Positions 1 through 8,900 of a stretch of 64,000 nt of DNA are shown here, in pieces; position 1 is the stretch's first letter; each line of letters opens with the position of its first letter. The notes under the pieces were generated by a model that did no database searches, was not told the DNA's origin, and saw only the letters and a list, made by a program, of their open reading frames with translations. Position numbers and translations under genes: made by a program. Origin of the DNA: JAIOZK01 sp964468645 (GTDB taxonomy: Bacteria; Bacteroidota; Bacteroidia; Bacteroidales; JAIOZK01); the NCBI GenBank assembly GCA_964468645.1, contig CAYXUU010000012.1:49920-113919 (forward strand). The letters run 5' to 3'.

Positions 1-127
1 TTCTTGAGGAAGCCAGGAAAGAAAAAGAAACACCCAGCATCTCCACGGCTGCAAGGATCCCCAATCCTGCCCAGAGTTTCTTCGTAAACATTCGTCGTGA
101 TATTATTGAGTCTTTTCCTTTTTTCAT
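1..127 (-). CDS. Rieske iron-sulfur protein, N-terminal part (cut by window edge)
   Basis: Only the first 42 codons are present; the gene runs off the left edge. The N-terminus carries a twin-arginine-like motif (SRRMFTKK, residues 10-17) followed by a hydrophobic segment (LWAGLGILAAVEMLGVSF). This is the form of Rieske subunits of quinol-cytochrome c oxidoreductases, which are Tat-exported and stay anchored by that segment. It starts 4 bases after the cytochrome b stop, so the two are translationally linked. The 2Fe-2S binding motifs are outside the window, so the call rests on the signal and the neighbour; another Tat-exported subunit of the same complex is possible. Confidence 0.55.
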   Translation of the reverse strand, partial: MKKGKDSIISRRMFTKKLWAGLGILAAVEMLGVSFSFLASSR

Positions 128-131
128 TTGA

Positions 132-1439
132 TCAACTGATTTGCCATGGCCACATTAATTCCATCCCGGAACCGCGGAACCAAATCCCTGTAAACATCAA
201 AACCAGGTATGAAACCGTGAAATATATAAACAGCGAATAAACAACCTCCTTCAGTGTTGCCTGATACCTAATCTTCAGGATTGCATAAAAGACAAACAAT
301 ATCACCAACCATATCAAAAACGGAATCAAGCCATCAGATACAAAGCTTGCTGAGCCAGTCATCCACCAGTCAAAAACATACTCATCGGCCAGGATCCCCA
401 GAACACTGATAGCCAGCGCAGCTATGCCTGAAAACAAACCCAGAATGTAATAGTTTTTTCTTTGAATATCAATATCCCGTATTGAATCCCTGTAATTCAG
501 GTAAGGCATAATAAACATCCCGACGATAACCAGTATCGGAATAAGGAATGCGCCTATGACCGGATGAAAATGAAGGATCAATTCCTGCACTCCGAGAAAA
601 TACCAGGGCGCCTTTGCCGGATCCGGGCTGTATGCCGGATTGGCCTTATCCTGTAGCGGAGCATCGAAGATAATACTGATAATGAATACAAAGGCGATCA
701 ATATCAATCCCACCACAAACTCTTTCCTTACCAGGTTTGGGATTGTGTTAACATATTCATTTTTACCCGTTTCCGGCAACACTATCCCTCCGGCTTTTCT
801 TACTTTCCAGAAATGATAGGCCATTAAAATAAGCAGTACAATCGGCAGAACAGCCGTATGAAAAGTATAGAAATTCAATAAGGTAATTGCCGTTACCTCT
901 TCCCCTCCCCTGAACAGTTGTTTCAACCCATCTCCGACAAGGGGAATATAATCGAGCATACTGGTGCTAACTGTAATAGCCCAATAGGACAATTGATCCC
1001 AGGGTAGCAAATACCCACTGAAATTCATCAATACCACACCAAACAACAAACCAATTCCAATCAACCAATTCCCTTTCCTGGGAGGAAGATAAGCTTCCGA
1101 AAAGAAGGTTCGTAACAGGTGCAGAAAAGTTATGATCAGGATCAGCATACCACTCCAGTGGTGGATATTCCTTATGAACTGCCCAAAGATCATTTCATTG
1201 ATGATGAACTCAATTGAATTGTAAGCATATTCCGGGATTGGCATATAACGGAACCGCAGTAATGTTCCGGTCAAAACCTGCAAAACAATCAGCAGGGCAG
1301 CCATACCGCCAAGGCCGAAGGTGCGGCTGAATTTCAGGGCATCTTTTCTTATCTGGTGGGGGTGAATATGTAGGATCAGGTCAGAGGATGTTTTCCAATA
1401 GGATTTTTCCCGTTTATTATTTTGGTCTTGTTGAGGCAT
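132..1439 (-). CDS. Cytochrome b of a quinol:cytochrome c oxidoreductase (b6-like N-terminal half plus C-terminal half)
   Basis: Membrane subunit of a bc1/b6f-type complex that oxidises (mena)quinol and passes electrons to a Rieske protein and a cytochrome. At 435 aa it holds both the four-helix haem b domain and the C-terminal domain. Haem-ligand histidines are visible in IRNIHHWSG paired with FLHLLRTFF, and in YTFHTAVLP paired with MAYHFWKV. The second pair is separated by 14 residues, as in b6-type cytochromes, rather than 13 as in mitochondrial-type cytochrome b. The quinol-site motif reads KAPWYFLGVQEL, a variant of PEWY. The next gene downstream begins a Tat-signal protein, likely Rieske. 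No clear TAnnTTTG element is visible upstream. Confidence 0.93.
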   Translation of the reverse strand: MPQQDQNNKREKSYWKTSSDLILHIHPHQIRKDALKFSRTFGLGGMAALLIVLQVLTGTLLRFRYMPIPEYAYNSIEFIINEMIFGQFIRNIHHWSGMLILIITFLHLLRTFFSEAYLPPRKGNWLIGIGLLFGVVLMNFSGYLLPWDQLSYWAITVSTSMLDYIPLVGDGLKQLFRGGEEVTAITLLNFYTFHTAVLPIVLLILMAYHFWKVRKAGGIVLPETGKNEYVNTIPNLVRKEFVVGLILIAFVFIISIIFDAPLQDKANPAYSPDPAKAPWYFLGVQELILHFHPVIGAFLIPILVIVGMFIMPYLNYRDSIRDIDIQRKNYYILGLFSGIAALAISVLGILADEYVFDWWMTGSASFVSDGLIPFLIWLVILFVFYAILKIRYQATLKEVVYSLFIYFTVSYLVLMFTGIWFRGSGMELMWPWQIS

Positions 1440-1800
1440 GGGGATGTAAAGCTAAGAAAAAATTAGTACGCTGATGACGCATGTGCTATGGGTATCGCAG
1501 ATTAATATATGTGTAATCTGTGGCTGAATAATTTTTTGAACCACATAAAGCCACATAAATATATACTGAATACTTAAATAGTCATTTGTAGTGTACAGAT
1601 CAGGGTGCTGATATGATCGATGTTAAGGATTATTACAGGCAATCATTCGTCTTAAATTCGTGCCAACCTATCCTAAGCGCAGTGGAAAGTCCGATTAACG
1701 ATATAAGATTGGAATGATGATTTACTCATTTACAAATCCAATTTGAAATCGGTGTTCGTTAATCGATGCTCGGTGTTCAAAATAAATGTTAGGGATTTGG
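1440..1800. other. Intergenic region without a gene
   Basis: This 361-base stretch is AT-rich and has no open frame I would defend. It includes two copies of the word CGGTGTTC about 20 bases apart near 1753-1778 and ends with one copy of the dispersed repeat that continues into the neighbouring gene. Confidence 0.5.
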
Positions 1801-1832
1801 TTATATCGCTTCGCGACTGAGGGACTGCCTAC
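1787..1832. repeat. Dispersed intergenic repeat, copy 1
   Basis: One of three related copies; the others lie near 23405-23455 and 33893-33960. It contains TGTTAGGGATTTGGTTATA followed by a short stem (TCGC at 1806-1809, loop TTC, GCGA at 1813-1816) and the tail GGACTGCCTACTGCCTAC. It overlaps the 3' end of the neighbouring esterase gene and supplies its last codons and stop. Confidence 0.7.
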
Positions 1833-2319
1833 TGCCTACCGCCCACCTCACCATTTCCTCGAAAGTTTCCTCATCAACCTGGTGCGCCAGCCACTGGCAG
1901 ATAATTACTTTCTGTATCAATCCTGAACGTTCCTGCCTGCTGAAAAAAACCTCATTGAATTTTGGATTTACGATTTCATCCTTTGAACCAATTACCACAT
2001 ATCTCTCACGACACATCAGGTCTCTTATCCGCGGAACTGTTACATCGATCCTGGATCCCAGTTGTATAGCTGGATTAAATAACAGACAAGGTATCCCGAG
2101 GTCTTCTGCTAACCAGTAACCCAGATAACCTCCAAATGAGCTGCCGACAATAAATTCCACATGATTCCTTAGGGACTCTATTTTTAATAGCTCATAGGCA
2201 TCGGGCTGGTTCTTATAATGCAGGTGTATTGCAATAACTTCAAGGCCCGCATTTTCCATGATCTTTACCTTTTCAGGTTTCGGATAGCTTTCCAGTCCGT
2301 GGATGTAAAGGGTTTTCAT
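1801..2319 (-). CDS. YqiA-like alpha/beta-hydrolase (UPF0227-type esterase)
   Basis: A small single-domain alpha/beta hydrolase of about 172 aa, close to the usual size of the YqiA/YcfP family. It begins with the family's typical MKTLYIHGLES strand and oxyanion region, has the nucleophile elbow GSSFGG, an acidic residue in GSKDEIVNP and the histidine in LAHQVDEETF, which together make a Ser-Asp-His triad. Another ATG lies three codons upstream at 2328; I chose 2319 because family members start at this point. The last dozen residues (after MVRWAVG) are encoded by the dispersed repeat, so the natural C-terminus was probably replaced. Substrate unknown; acyl or thioester hydrolysis is inferred from the family. 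Confidence 0.78.
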   Translation of the reverse strand: MKTLYIHGLESYPKPEKVKIMENAGLEVIAIHLHYKNQPDAYELLKIESLRNHVEFIVGSSFGGYLGYWLAEDLGIPCLLFNPAIQLGSRIDVTVPRIRDLMCRERYVVIGSKDEIVNPKFNEVFFSRQERSGLIQKVIICQWLAHQVDEETFEEMVRWAVGSRQSLSREAI

Positions 2320-2352
2320 AATTGACACTTTTGTTATTTAAAACAGAACGCC

Positions 2353-2371
2353 CCTGCCTGCCACAGGCAGG
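2353..2371. repeat. Perfect hairpin CCTGCCTG-CCA-CAGGCAGG
   Basis: Eight-base perfect arms with a three-base loop lie in the region between divergent genes (esterase on minus, T9SS cargo on plus). There is no T-run after it on either side and it sits between two start regions, so it is not an ordinary terminator. It could be an operator or a small dispersed palindrome. Confidence 0.6.
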
Positions 2372-2452
2372 AAATATTGTGATGGTTATGATTTTTCAAA
2401 TCATACCTAATCTTAACAATCATTTCCTAATAGCTATCGGGACTGTGTTCTA

Positions 2453-2460
2453 TAAATTTG
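2453..2460 (+). promoter_or_regulatory. Candidate -7 promoter element TAAATTTG
   Basis: Matches the Bacteroidota consensus TAnnTTTG and lies 58 bases before the ATG of the T9SS cargo gene. No convincing -33 TTTG is seen at the usual distance, so this is a moderate call. Confidence 0.4.
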
Positions 2461-2517
2461 TTTTCTAACTGTTTTTTTGCTAAATTAGTAAATCAATTCT
2501 CATTCTAAAATAATTCC

Positions 2518-4725
2518 ATGAAAACAAGGATTATCTTAATTGTATTGATCTGGCCATTTATGTCATCTGCACAGGATAGTCTCAGGTTCATCTCCGGAAC
2601 TACCGGGGCTGCCTGTCAGGCTATTGCCTACCAGGATGGATATCTGTTTACAGGTACAGGATCAACCTTCAGGGTATATGATGCCACAACTCCTATACCA
2701 TATGGGATGCTGTTTGAATACAGGTATCAGTCGGCAATCATGGATATGGTGATTAAAGACCATTATCTGTATATTGCAGCCAATTATGATGGTATGACCA
2801 AATGGGATATCATTGATCCCTCTTACCCCATTCAGGTTTATACCATGGCATACAATGATCAACATCCTGTGGTTGACATTACCCTGGCAGGTGACAGCAT
2901 ATACCTCGCCCAGGTTAAAAAGATGTCTGTCTTTAAAGACCATGGAATCTCATTTACCTATATTACTGAATTTGGTGACATTACCGGTACAGCCCGTATC
3001 CTTGGGGCAGATATAAAAGATAACTATTGTGCTTATGTTGTCGCTGATGTTTTTAGTGACCAGAATGGTGTTTACCTTTTTAGTATTAATGGTTTTACTT
3101 ACCTGTCGCATCATATTCAGACTTTTTGCACCCCTGAGAATGTGATCTGGGGTCAGAACAATAATCTGCTTCATGTTCTTGGGGGAACAAATACGGTGAA
3201 CGGTTCATTCTACACCCTGGATGTTACCGATCCCTTTGAACCAGTGGAAATATACTCTGACACGGTCTGGGGTTTTCCATTAGGAATCGCCATAGCCAAC
3301 CCACTGAATGCGGTTAATATAAATGACACTATCTACGTGGCTACCACTGCAGGATTGAAACCTGATATAGTAATCGATACAGCGTTTATTTATGTTTATG
3401 ATGCAACCAATCCCTCCAATATACACCTCATCAATTATCTGCCTGCAGGTTTGTGGCATTTTGATCTGGCTATCAATTATCCTTTGTATTATGTTGCCTC
3501 GGAATGGTACGGAATCAAAACAGTTAACTTCAGTGACTTCTTTCATCCGCAGGATCTTGGAAACACACTCACAGGAGGTTGGAATACCGGAAGTGATGCC
3601 TATGGAGATTATCTTGCCGTGGCCAATGAGGGTTATGGCTTTAAATTATACAACATATCAAACCTTGAGTATCCTGAACTTATCAACACAAACCATGATC
3701 CCGGGTTTTGCCACAAGGTAAGATTCTCTGAAGATGGCCAATACCTTTATACACTGAATGCTTCGTATGAAAGTTTCCGCATCTATGAGGTTCCATCCCT
3801 GACAAGGATTGGGGATATATTCCTTTCCGTTGGTTCACAGATCATGAGGGTCTGGCATGACCGGGTGTTTGTTAAACAACCGCTGGGCAATGTGTTAAAC
3901 ATTATCGATGTTTCCGATCCGGCAAATCCGGAGGTGGTTAATACGGTGCCTCTTGTGATCAATGATATGTTTGCATATAATAACAAATTATATGTAGCTA
4001 ACAACAATAAAATATTAATATACGATATTACTGGTGACCAGTTTGAACTTATCCTGGAGGAAACCATGGAATTACTTCAGGCTGCCAAAGCAATTACGGC
4101 CTTCAATGATCAGGTATTTGTATATATCACCCTGAAGGGACTGGTGAGATACCAGCTTATTCAATCAGGAAACAGCTATGAACTCGTGGAACAAATAGCA
4201 GTATCAATGCCCGAAGGCAAACCATCGTATCTTGCGGCCGATACCTTTGGCCTTTATGTGGCTTACCAGGTAAAAGGCCTTTATTCTTATGACTGGTTAA
4301 CAATGGAAGAAAAAGACTTTTTCAGGGGAGAACTCGACCTGAAAGGCTATACAAACCAGTACGGGATACAGGAACTATATTGCAGGGATTCGCTGATCTT
4401 TCTATCTGAATATTTTACACAGACATCCATCCTGACCAATGATGACAATTTCCCGTTAGGAGTTGAGGATCAGAAAACGAATTTAGAAACCTCCGTAGAT
4501 ATTTATCCCAATCCTGCCACAAATGAATTTGCAATAAGGCTTAAAGGATACGGTAATAGCAAATTTGAATTTTATCTCTTCGATCTTGTAGGAAGGGAAG
4601 TATTCCAAACAGAACTAAATCATCAACCTCAATGTATAGTACGGCCGGCAATACCTGATGGATTATATTTATGGAGGTTGGTTGGTAATGATCAGGTTTT
4701 AAGCGGAAAACTAATATTTTACTAA
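2518..4725 (+). CDS. Secreted LVIVD-repeat beta-propeller protein with T9SS sorting domain
   Basis: A 735-aa exported protein. It starts with a signal peptide (MKTRIILIVLIWPFMSSAQ). The body has repeated blades with the LVIVD pattern, for example VYDATNPSNIHLINYL and IDVSDPANPEVVNTV, suggesting a seven- or eight-bladed propeller. The last 75 residues form a type A C-terminal sorting domain, recognisable from YPNPATNEFAI, DLVGREVFQTEL and PDGLYLWRL with a closing GKLIFY strand. Such proteins cross the outer membrane by the type IX system and are usually anchored to the surface. No enzyme motif is seen; a binding or scaffold role is inferred. The secretion machinery is not in this window. Confidence 0.88.
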   Translation: MKTRIILIVLIWPFMSSAQDSLRFISGTTGAACQAIAYQDGYLFTGTGSTFRVYDATTPIPYGMLFEYRYQSAIMDMVIKDHYLYIAANYDGMTKWDIIDPSYPIQVYTMAYNDQHPVVDITLAGDSIYLAQVKKMSVFKDHGISFTYITEFGDITGTARILGADIKDNYCAYVVADVFSDQNGVYLFSINGFTYLSHHIQTFCTPENVIWGQNNNLLHVLGGTNTVNGSFYTLDVTDPFEPVEIYSDTVWGFPLGIAIANPLNAVNINDTIYVATTAGLKPDIVIDTAFIYVYDATNPSNIHLINYLPAGLWHFDLAINYPLYYVASEWYGIKTVNFSDFFHPQDLGNTLTGGWNTGSDAYGDYLAVANEGYGFKLYNISNLEYPELINTNHDPGFCHKVRFSEDGQYLYTLNASYESFRIYEVPSLTRIGDIFLSVGSQIMRVWHDRVFVKQPLGNVLNIIDVSDPANPEVVNTVPLVINDMFAYNNKLYVANNNKILIYDITGDQFELILEETMELLQAAKAITAFNDQVFVYITLKGLVRYQLIQSGNSYELVEQIAVSMPEGKPSYLAADTFGLYVAYQVKGLYSYDWLTMEEKDFFRGELDLKGYTNQYGIQELYCRDSLIFLSEYFTQTSILTNDDNFPLGVEDQKTNLETSVDIYPNPATNEFAIRLKGYGNSKFEFYLFDLVGREVFQTELNHQPQCIVRPAIPDGLYLWRLVGNDQVLSGKLIFY

Positions 4726-4803
4726 AAAAACGGTAGCATATTTAATTCTGATATTTGGGACTGTTTATGTGAACCCGATAAATCATTAAATCGTTAAATC
4801 AAT

Positions 4804-6315
4804 TTATCTTTGCACCCTACGATATGCCTTCCCAAGATGGTTAGTGATATCCCCTGCTATTAAACTATGCTGTCCAAACCGACTGGCTGCAATATCCCCT
4901 GCCAGTCCGTGCAGATAAACACCAAGCAAACAGGTCTCAAGGGGAGTATATCCCTGCGAAAGCAGTCCTAACAATATTCCGGTGAGTACATCACCGCTTC
5001 CTGCTGTTGCCATGCCAGGATTGCCCGTAGAATTGAAATAACATCTTCCATATGGTGTTGTTATCGCTGTGTATGCTCCTTTTAATATAAGGTATGCTTT
5101 GTTTTTAAGAGAGAACTCCCGCTGCATTTCATTTCTTTCATACTCATCATTCCATGTACCGACGAGTCGTTCAAATTCTTTTGGGTGTGGTGTAAATATC
5201 GATCCTTCAGGAATAAATGAAATCCATGTTCTGTTCTCACCCAGGATATTGATAGCATCTGCATCGAAGATAATGGGAAGAGAAGAGTTCTGTATTAATA
5301 GTTTCAGTGTTTTCTGAGTTTGTTCCTCCATTCCGATACCGGGTCCCACCGCTATGGCATTGTATGCTGAAATATCAGGTAATGCTGAAAACATAGTTTC
5401 TGATTCGTCAATACTTACCATCCCTTCTGGTACGGCAGTCTGAATAATTTCATAGCCCTTCTGCGGGATATGTGTGGTAATAAGTCCGGCTCCTGCTTTC
5501 AAGGCTGCCAGCGTTCCCAACACTGCTGCTCCAATTTTCCCATAACTTCCCGATATCAGCAATCCGTGGCCAAACCCCCCTTTATGGGCAAACCTGTTCC
5601 TGGGTTTGACTATCGGAATGATATCCTCTTTTTCGAGAAAAAAGGTTTTTACATCCACACTCCTTATAAAATCAGGGTGTAAGCCTATTGGGAGAATCTC
5701 CCAATTCCCTGTATATTTATCGTTTTCAGCGAAGAAGAAGGCATATTTTGGAAACTGGAAAGAAAGGGTATAATCTGCTTTGATAATAGCGCTGCCACTA
5801 TTCCTTGAACTTTTATCAGCATACAATCCTGATGGCATATCTATGGCAATAATCTTTGCTCCGGAGGAATTGATAGTATTGATAGCATCAGCCACAAAAC
5901 CTTTAACCGCTTTTGACAGACCTGAACCAAAAATAGCATCTACGATAATATCATTTTTCGACAATCCAGGAAATTCGTGTTCCTCATTCACCTCATGTAT
6001 TACAGCACCACTAGTATGCAGGAGCCGTTGAAGGTTTTTGGAGAAATCACCAGATTCCTTATCCGTAAACCGAAGGATAATAACCTCTACTGTGTATTTG
6101 GCTTCAGCCATCAATCTGGCGATCACCAGGCCGTCCCCCCCGTTGTTGCCCGGCCCCAAAATAATTTTAATGCTTCTATTCTTAGGAACACGGTTTCTGA
6201 TCCATCTGTAACATTTAGTACCAGCCCTTTCCATCAGGTCGATGGATTTAATGGGTTCATTGGTAATGGTGTATGCATCCGCTTCACGTACTTTTTCAAT
6301 GGGTAAGATTTTCAT
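4804..6315 (-). CDS. nnrE-nnrD: Bifunctional NAD(P)HX epimerase / ADP-dependent NAD(P)HX dehydratase
   Basis: Repairs hydrated NADH and NADPH. The N-terminal YjeF domain (about residues 1-210) is the epimerase, with the dinucleotide-binding motif GPGNNGGDGLVIARLM near residue 54. The C-terminal ribokinase-like domain (about 225-500) is the dehydratase, with KGGFGHGLLISGSYGKIGA and the nucleotide-binding NPGMATAGSGDVLTGIL. The 503-aa length is normal for the fused bacterial form. The gene is monocistronic here, facing away from the remnant and rlmD to its right. No promoter motif stands out. Confidence 0.95.
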   Translation of the reverse strand: MKILPIEKVREADAYTITNEPIKSIDLMERAGTKCYRWIRNRVPKNRSIKIILGPGNNGGDGLVIARLMAEAKYTVEVIILRFTDKESGDFSKNLQRLLHTSGAVIHEVNEEHEFPGLSKNDIIVDAIFGSGLSKAVKGFVADAINTINSSGAKIIAIDMPSGLYADKSSRNSGSAIIKADYTLSFQFPKYAFFFAENDKYTGNWEILPIGLHPDFIRSVDVKTFFLEKEDIIPIVKPRNRFAHKGGFGHGLLISGSYGKIGAAVLGTLAALKAGAGLITTHIPQKGYEIIQTAVPEGMVSIDESETMFSALPDISAYNAIAVGPGIGMEEQTQKTLKLLIQNSSLPIIFDADAINILGENRTWISFIPEGSIFTPHPKEFERLVGTWNDEYERNEMQREFSLKNKAYLILKGAYTAITTPYGRCYFNSTGNPGMATAGSGDVLTGILLGLLSQGYTPLETCLLGVYLHGLAGDIAASRFGQHSLIAGDITNHLGKAYRRVQR

Positions 6316-6397
6316 CGTTGGTTTTCTAATTTATTTATAATTTTATCTTTCTGATCTTTTGTCAGGCTTCAGATCTTAAACTCAAAATTACAAATAA

Positions 6398-6820
6398 TAC
6401 AGGATTGATCCTTACGTAGCAGCAATTGTCTTTGAATCAAGAGCAGCCATTAAACTGGTACCATTGGATGCTTCAAATAATGTACCCCTTACTTTAAAAT
6501 TCTATAATCATCTTAAGGGAGACCGGCAAACATCCATTGCCGAATTTGTCTTCCGGGTGCTTGAAAAGGATGAGGAAAGTATTAACAGGGGAGGATATTA
6601 TTTCTGGGATCCACTTGCTGCAGTTATTTTAAGCAAGGAAGAACTGGCAACCTTTCAGGATATACCTCTCCTGATCATTCAAAAGAAGGGACAGGATTGC
6701 GGTCGTACACTTGAGCGTGAGGACGGAAACCAGATAAGGGTAGCATTAAATGCAGACAGGCTCCGGTTTAAAAAACTGTTCTTTGATGTTCAGAATTCCT
6801 ATACTTTTGCATTACATTAA
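6398..6820 (+). pseudogene. 5'-truncated nucleoside hydrolase (IUNH family) remnant
   Basis: The frame is open from just after an in-frame stop at 6395 and reads IDPYVAAIVFESRAAIKLVPLD, then GGYYFWDPLAAVILS and GQDCGRTLER. These match, in order, the second half of inosine/uridine-preferring nucleoside hydrolases: the AEFNI..DP..A..V region, the VPLD strand, and the conserved FWDPLAA histidine/aspartate-region helix. A complete enzyme is about 310 aa; here only about 140 C-terminal residues exist, and the N-terminal DTD motif for calcium and ribose binding is absent from the 80 bases upstream. The only start would be a TTG at 6464. I read it as a decayed gene; a short expressed fragment cannot be excluded. 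Confidence 0.65.
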
Positions 6821-6828
6821 TTCATGCA

Positions 6829-8268
6829 ATGGCAAGGAGAAGAAAAAGCCTTCCACAATACCAGAATGTCGAGATCATCGATGCAGGTTCAGAGGGAAAA
6901 GCAGTCGCAAAGGTTGACGAAAAAGTGATTTTTGTTCCTTTTGTGGTTCCCGGTGATGTTTGTGATATAAAAGTTGTGAAGAAGAAGAAATCCTATCTGG
7001 AAGGAAGAGCACTAAAAATCCATTCATATAGTGATAAACGAACGGAACCGCTTTGTGAACATTATGGGTACTGCGGTGGATGCAAATGGCAGAATATGGA
7101 TTACCGCCATCAGCTTTATTATAAACAGAAGCAGGTTGAAGATAATTTGCAGAGGATAGGCAAAATAACCTTACCAGAGATTACACCCATCATTCCTTCA
7201 GAAGATATCTTCTATTACCGGAATAAGCTTGAATACACATTTTCGAACAGAAGATGGTTTATTGATCCTGGTCAAATACCTGAAGATGAGAAGCAATTGA
7301 ACGGTCTTGGATTTCATCTTCCGGGCATGTTTGATAAAATCCTTGATATCAACAAATGTCATCTGCAAGCCGATCCTTCCAATGATATCCGCCTGAAGGT
7401 TAAGAAATATGCTGTCGAAAATGGCTTGAGCTTTTATGACGTTAGAAGCTGGACAGGATTATTACGAAACCTGGTGATCAGAAATACTTCAACCGGGGAG
7501 TTGATGGTTATCGTTGTATTCAGTAAGGATGACAAGAAAGCTATTGAGGGTTTAATGGACTACATTCATAAAGAATTTCCCCGGATAAACGCATTGATGT
7601 ATGTCATTAATGAAAAACGGAATGATGATATCAGTGACCTTGAAATCAGGCTATTTGAAGGAAGGCCTTATATCATTGAGGAAATACCCGTTCATAAGAA
7701 GGAAGGTTCCGTACTTAAATTTAAGATCGGTCCGGTATCATTTTTTCAGACCAATTCAAGGCAGGCCAATACACTCTACACAACGGCAATAGACTTTGCC
7801 GATTTAACCAGAGACGAAGTTGTTTACGATTTATATACAGGAACAGGGACCATCGCCAATTACGTTGCCGGGCTTGTCAGCAGGGTTATTGGAATTGAAT
7901 ATGTTCCTTCAGCCATTGAAGATGCAAAAGAAAATTCAGAGATGAATAACATCAGGAATACCGATTTCTATGCCGGTGATATTATAGATGTTCTTAACGA
8001 TGAATTGGTTGAAAGACACGGCAGGCCGGATCTTATCATTACAGATCCCCCCAGGGCAGGAATGCATGCGAAAGTGGTTAATAAGATACTTGATATTGCT
8101 CCTTTACGAATCGTATATATCAGTTGTAACCCGGCAACACAGGCACGAGATATGAGTTTACTTAATGAGAAATACAGCGTTGAGAAGATTCAGCCGGTTG
8201 ATATGTTTCCTCATACAAGTCATGTGGAGAATGTGGTTTTGTTGAAGAAAAGGTGTTTTGAGTTCTGA
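6829..8268 (+). CDS. rlmD: 23S rRNA (uracil-5-)-methyltransferase RlmD / TrmA-family RNA methyltransferase
   Basis: S-adenosylmethionine-dependent methylation of a uracil C5 in RNA. An N-terminal TRAM domain (residues 10-70) is followed by the iron-sulfur cluster cysteines in CEHYGYCGGCKWQNM (about 76-90), the SAM-binding motif DLYTGTGTIANYVAG, the substrate motif DPPRAGMH and the catalytic cysteine C433 in YISCNPATQARDM. The 479-aa length is typical. It lies 8 bases after the nucleoside hydrolase remnant. The last three residues and the TGA stop are part of a downstream heptamer array (GAGTTCT units). Whether it acts on U1939, U747 or tRNA U54 cannot be told from sequence alone. Confidence 0.93.
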   Translation: MARRRKSLPQYQNVEIIDAGSEGKAVAKVDEKVIFVPFVVPGDVCDIKVVKKKKSYLEGRALKIHSYSDKRTEPLCEHYGYCGGCKWQNMDYRHQLYYKQKQVEDNLQRIGKITLPEITPIIPSEDIFYYRNKLEYTFSNRRWFIDPGQIPEDEKQLNGLGFHLPGMFDKILDINKCHLQADPSNDIRLKVKKYAVENGLSFYDVRSWTGLLRNLVIRNTSTGELMVIVVFSKDDKKAIEGLMDYIHKEFPRINALMYVINEKRNDDISDLEIRLFEGRPYIIEEIPVHKKEGSVLKFKIGPVSFFQTNSRQANTLYTTAIDFADLTRDEVVYDLYTGTGTIANYVAGLVSRVIGIEYVPSAIEDAKENSEMNNIRNTDFYAGDIIDVLNDELVERHGRPDLIITDPPRAGMHAKVVNKILDIAPLRIVYISCNPATQARDMSLLNEKYSVEKIQPVDMFPHTSHVENVVLLKKRCFEF

Positions 8269-8314
8269 GTTCTGAGTTCTGAGTTTTGAGTTTTGAGTTT
8301 TGAGTTCTGAGTTC
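8260..8314. repeat. Tandem heptamer array (GAGTTCT / GAGTTTT)
   Basis: About eight consecutive 7-base units. The array starts inside the final codons of rlmD and supplies its stop codon (TGA at 8266-8268). Variants with TTCT and TTTT alternate. Confidence 0.9.
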
Positions 8315-8316
8315 GG

Positions 8317-8378
8317 ATCACTGTTCACTATTCACTATTCACTGTTCACTGTTCACTAATCACTGTCCACCGTCCACC
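8317..8378. repeat. Tandem octamer array (TTCACTGT / TTCACTAT)
   Basis: Eight-base units follow the heptamer array directly and degrade into CACTGTCCACCGTCCACC. The array overlaps the end of the convergent aroK gene and provides its stop codon (TCA at 8360-8362 on the plus strand). Confidence 0.88.
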
Positions 8379-8866
8379 AACTGAACAATCTCTTCGATAT
8401 CAACACTTTCCCCTTTTACTGTATAATCTGCTTTTTTATAATATTTCTCCCTTTCAGAAAGCTGATCCGAGATATATTCCATTAATTCTTCCTTTTTTAT
8501 TTCAGATAACAATGGCCGTTTCTTTCTGGCTGAAAGAACCCTGCTGTGAAGGGATTTTATACTCATCTTGAGATATACTGAGATCCCATTATTATTAATG
8601 AGTTTCATGTTTTCATTAAAACAGGAAGTCCCTCCCCCTGTAGAAATCACAACATCATCGTATCCGGCCAATTCCAGAAGTACTTTACTTTCCAGCTTCC
8701 TGAAAAGCCCTTCACCATATTTAATAAAAAAGTCGGGAACAGATATCCTGAATTTTTCTTCAAAGTAATCATCCATGTCAATAAACTGCAGGTTTAACTT
8801 TCTTGCAAGCTTTCTGCCTGCAGTTGATTTTCCGCAGCACATATATCCGATGAGAAAGATCCTCAT
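8360..8866 (-). CDS. aroK: Shikimate kinase
   Basis: Phosphorylates shikimate at the 3-OH in aromatic amino acid synthesis. The 168-aa protein has the Walker A motif GYMCCGKSTAGRKLA at residues 7-21, the shikimate-binding DMDD, the STGGGTS loop, and the lid arginine in KKRPLLS. I start it at the ATG at 8866 (MRIFLIGY), which matches family members. An ATG at 9010 would add 48 residues that are only a translation of the upstream heptamer array (repeating NPEPRTQ). The C-terminal DGGQ and stop come from the octamer array downstream. It follows the split transketolase genes on the same strand. Confidence 0.92.
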   Translation of the reverse strand: MRIFLIGYMCCGKSTAGRKLARKLNLQFIDMDDYFEEKFRISVPDFFIKYGEGLFRKLESKVLLELAGYDDVVISTGGGTSCFNENMKLINNNGISVYLKMSIKSLHSRVLSARKKRPLLSEIKKEELMEYISDQLSEREKYYKKADYTVKGESVDIEEIVQLVDGGQ

Positions 8867-8900
8867 TTTTCTTTCACTTCTTTGGTTATTAGGTTTGAGA

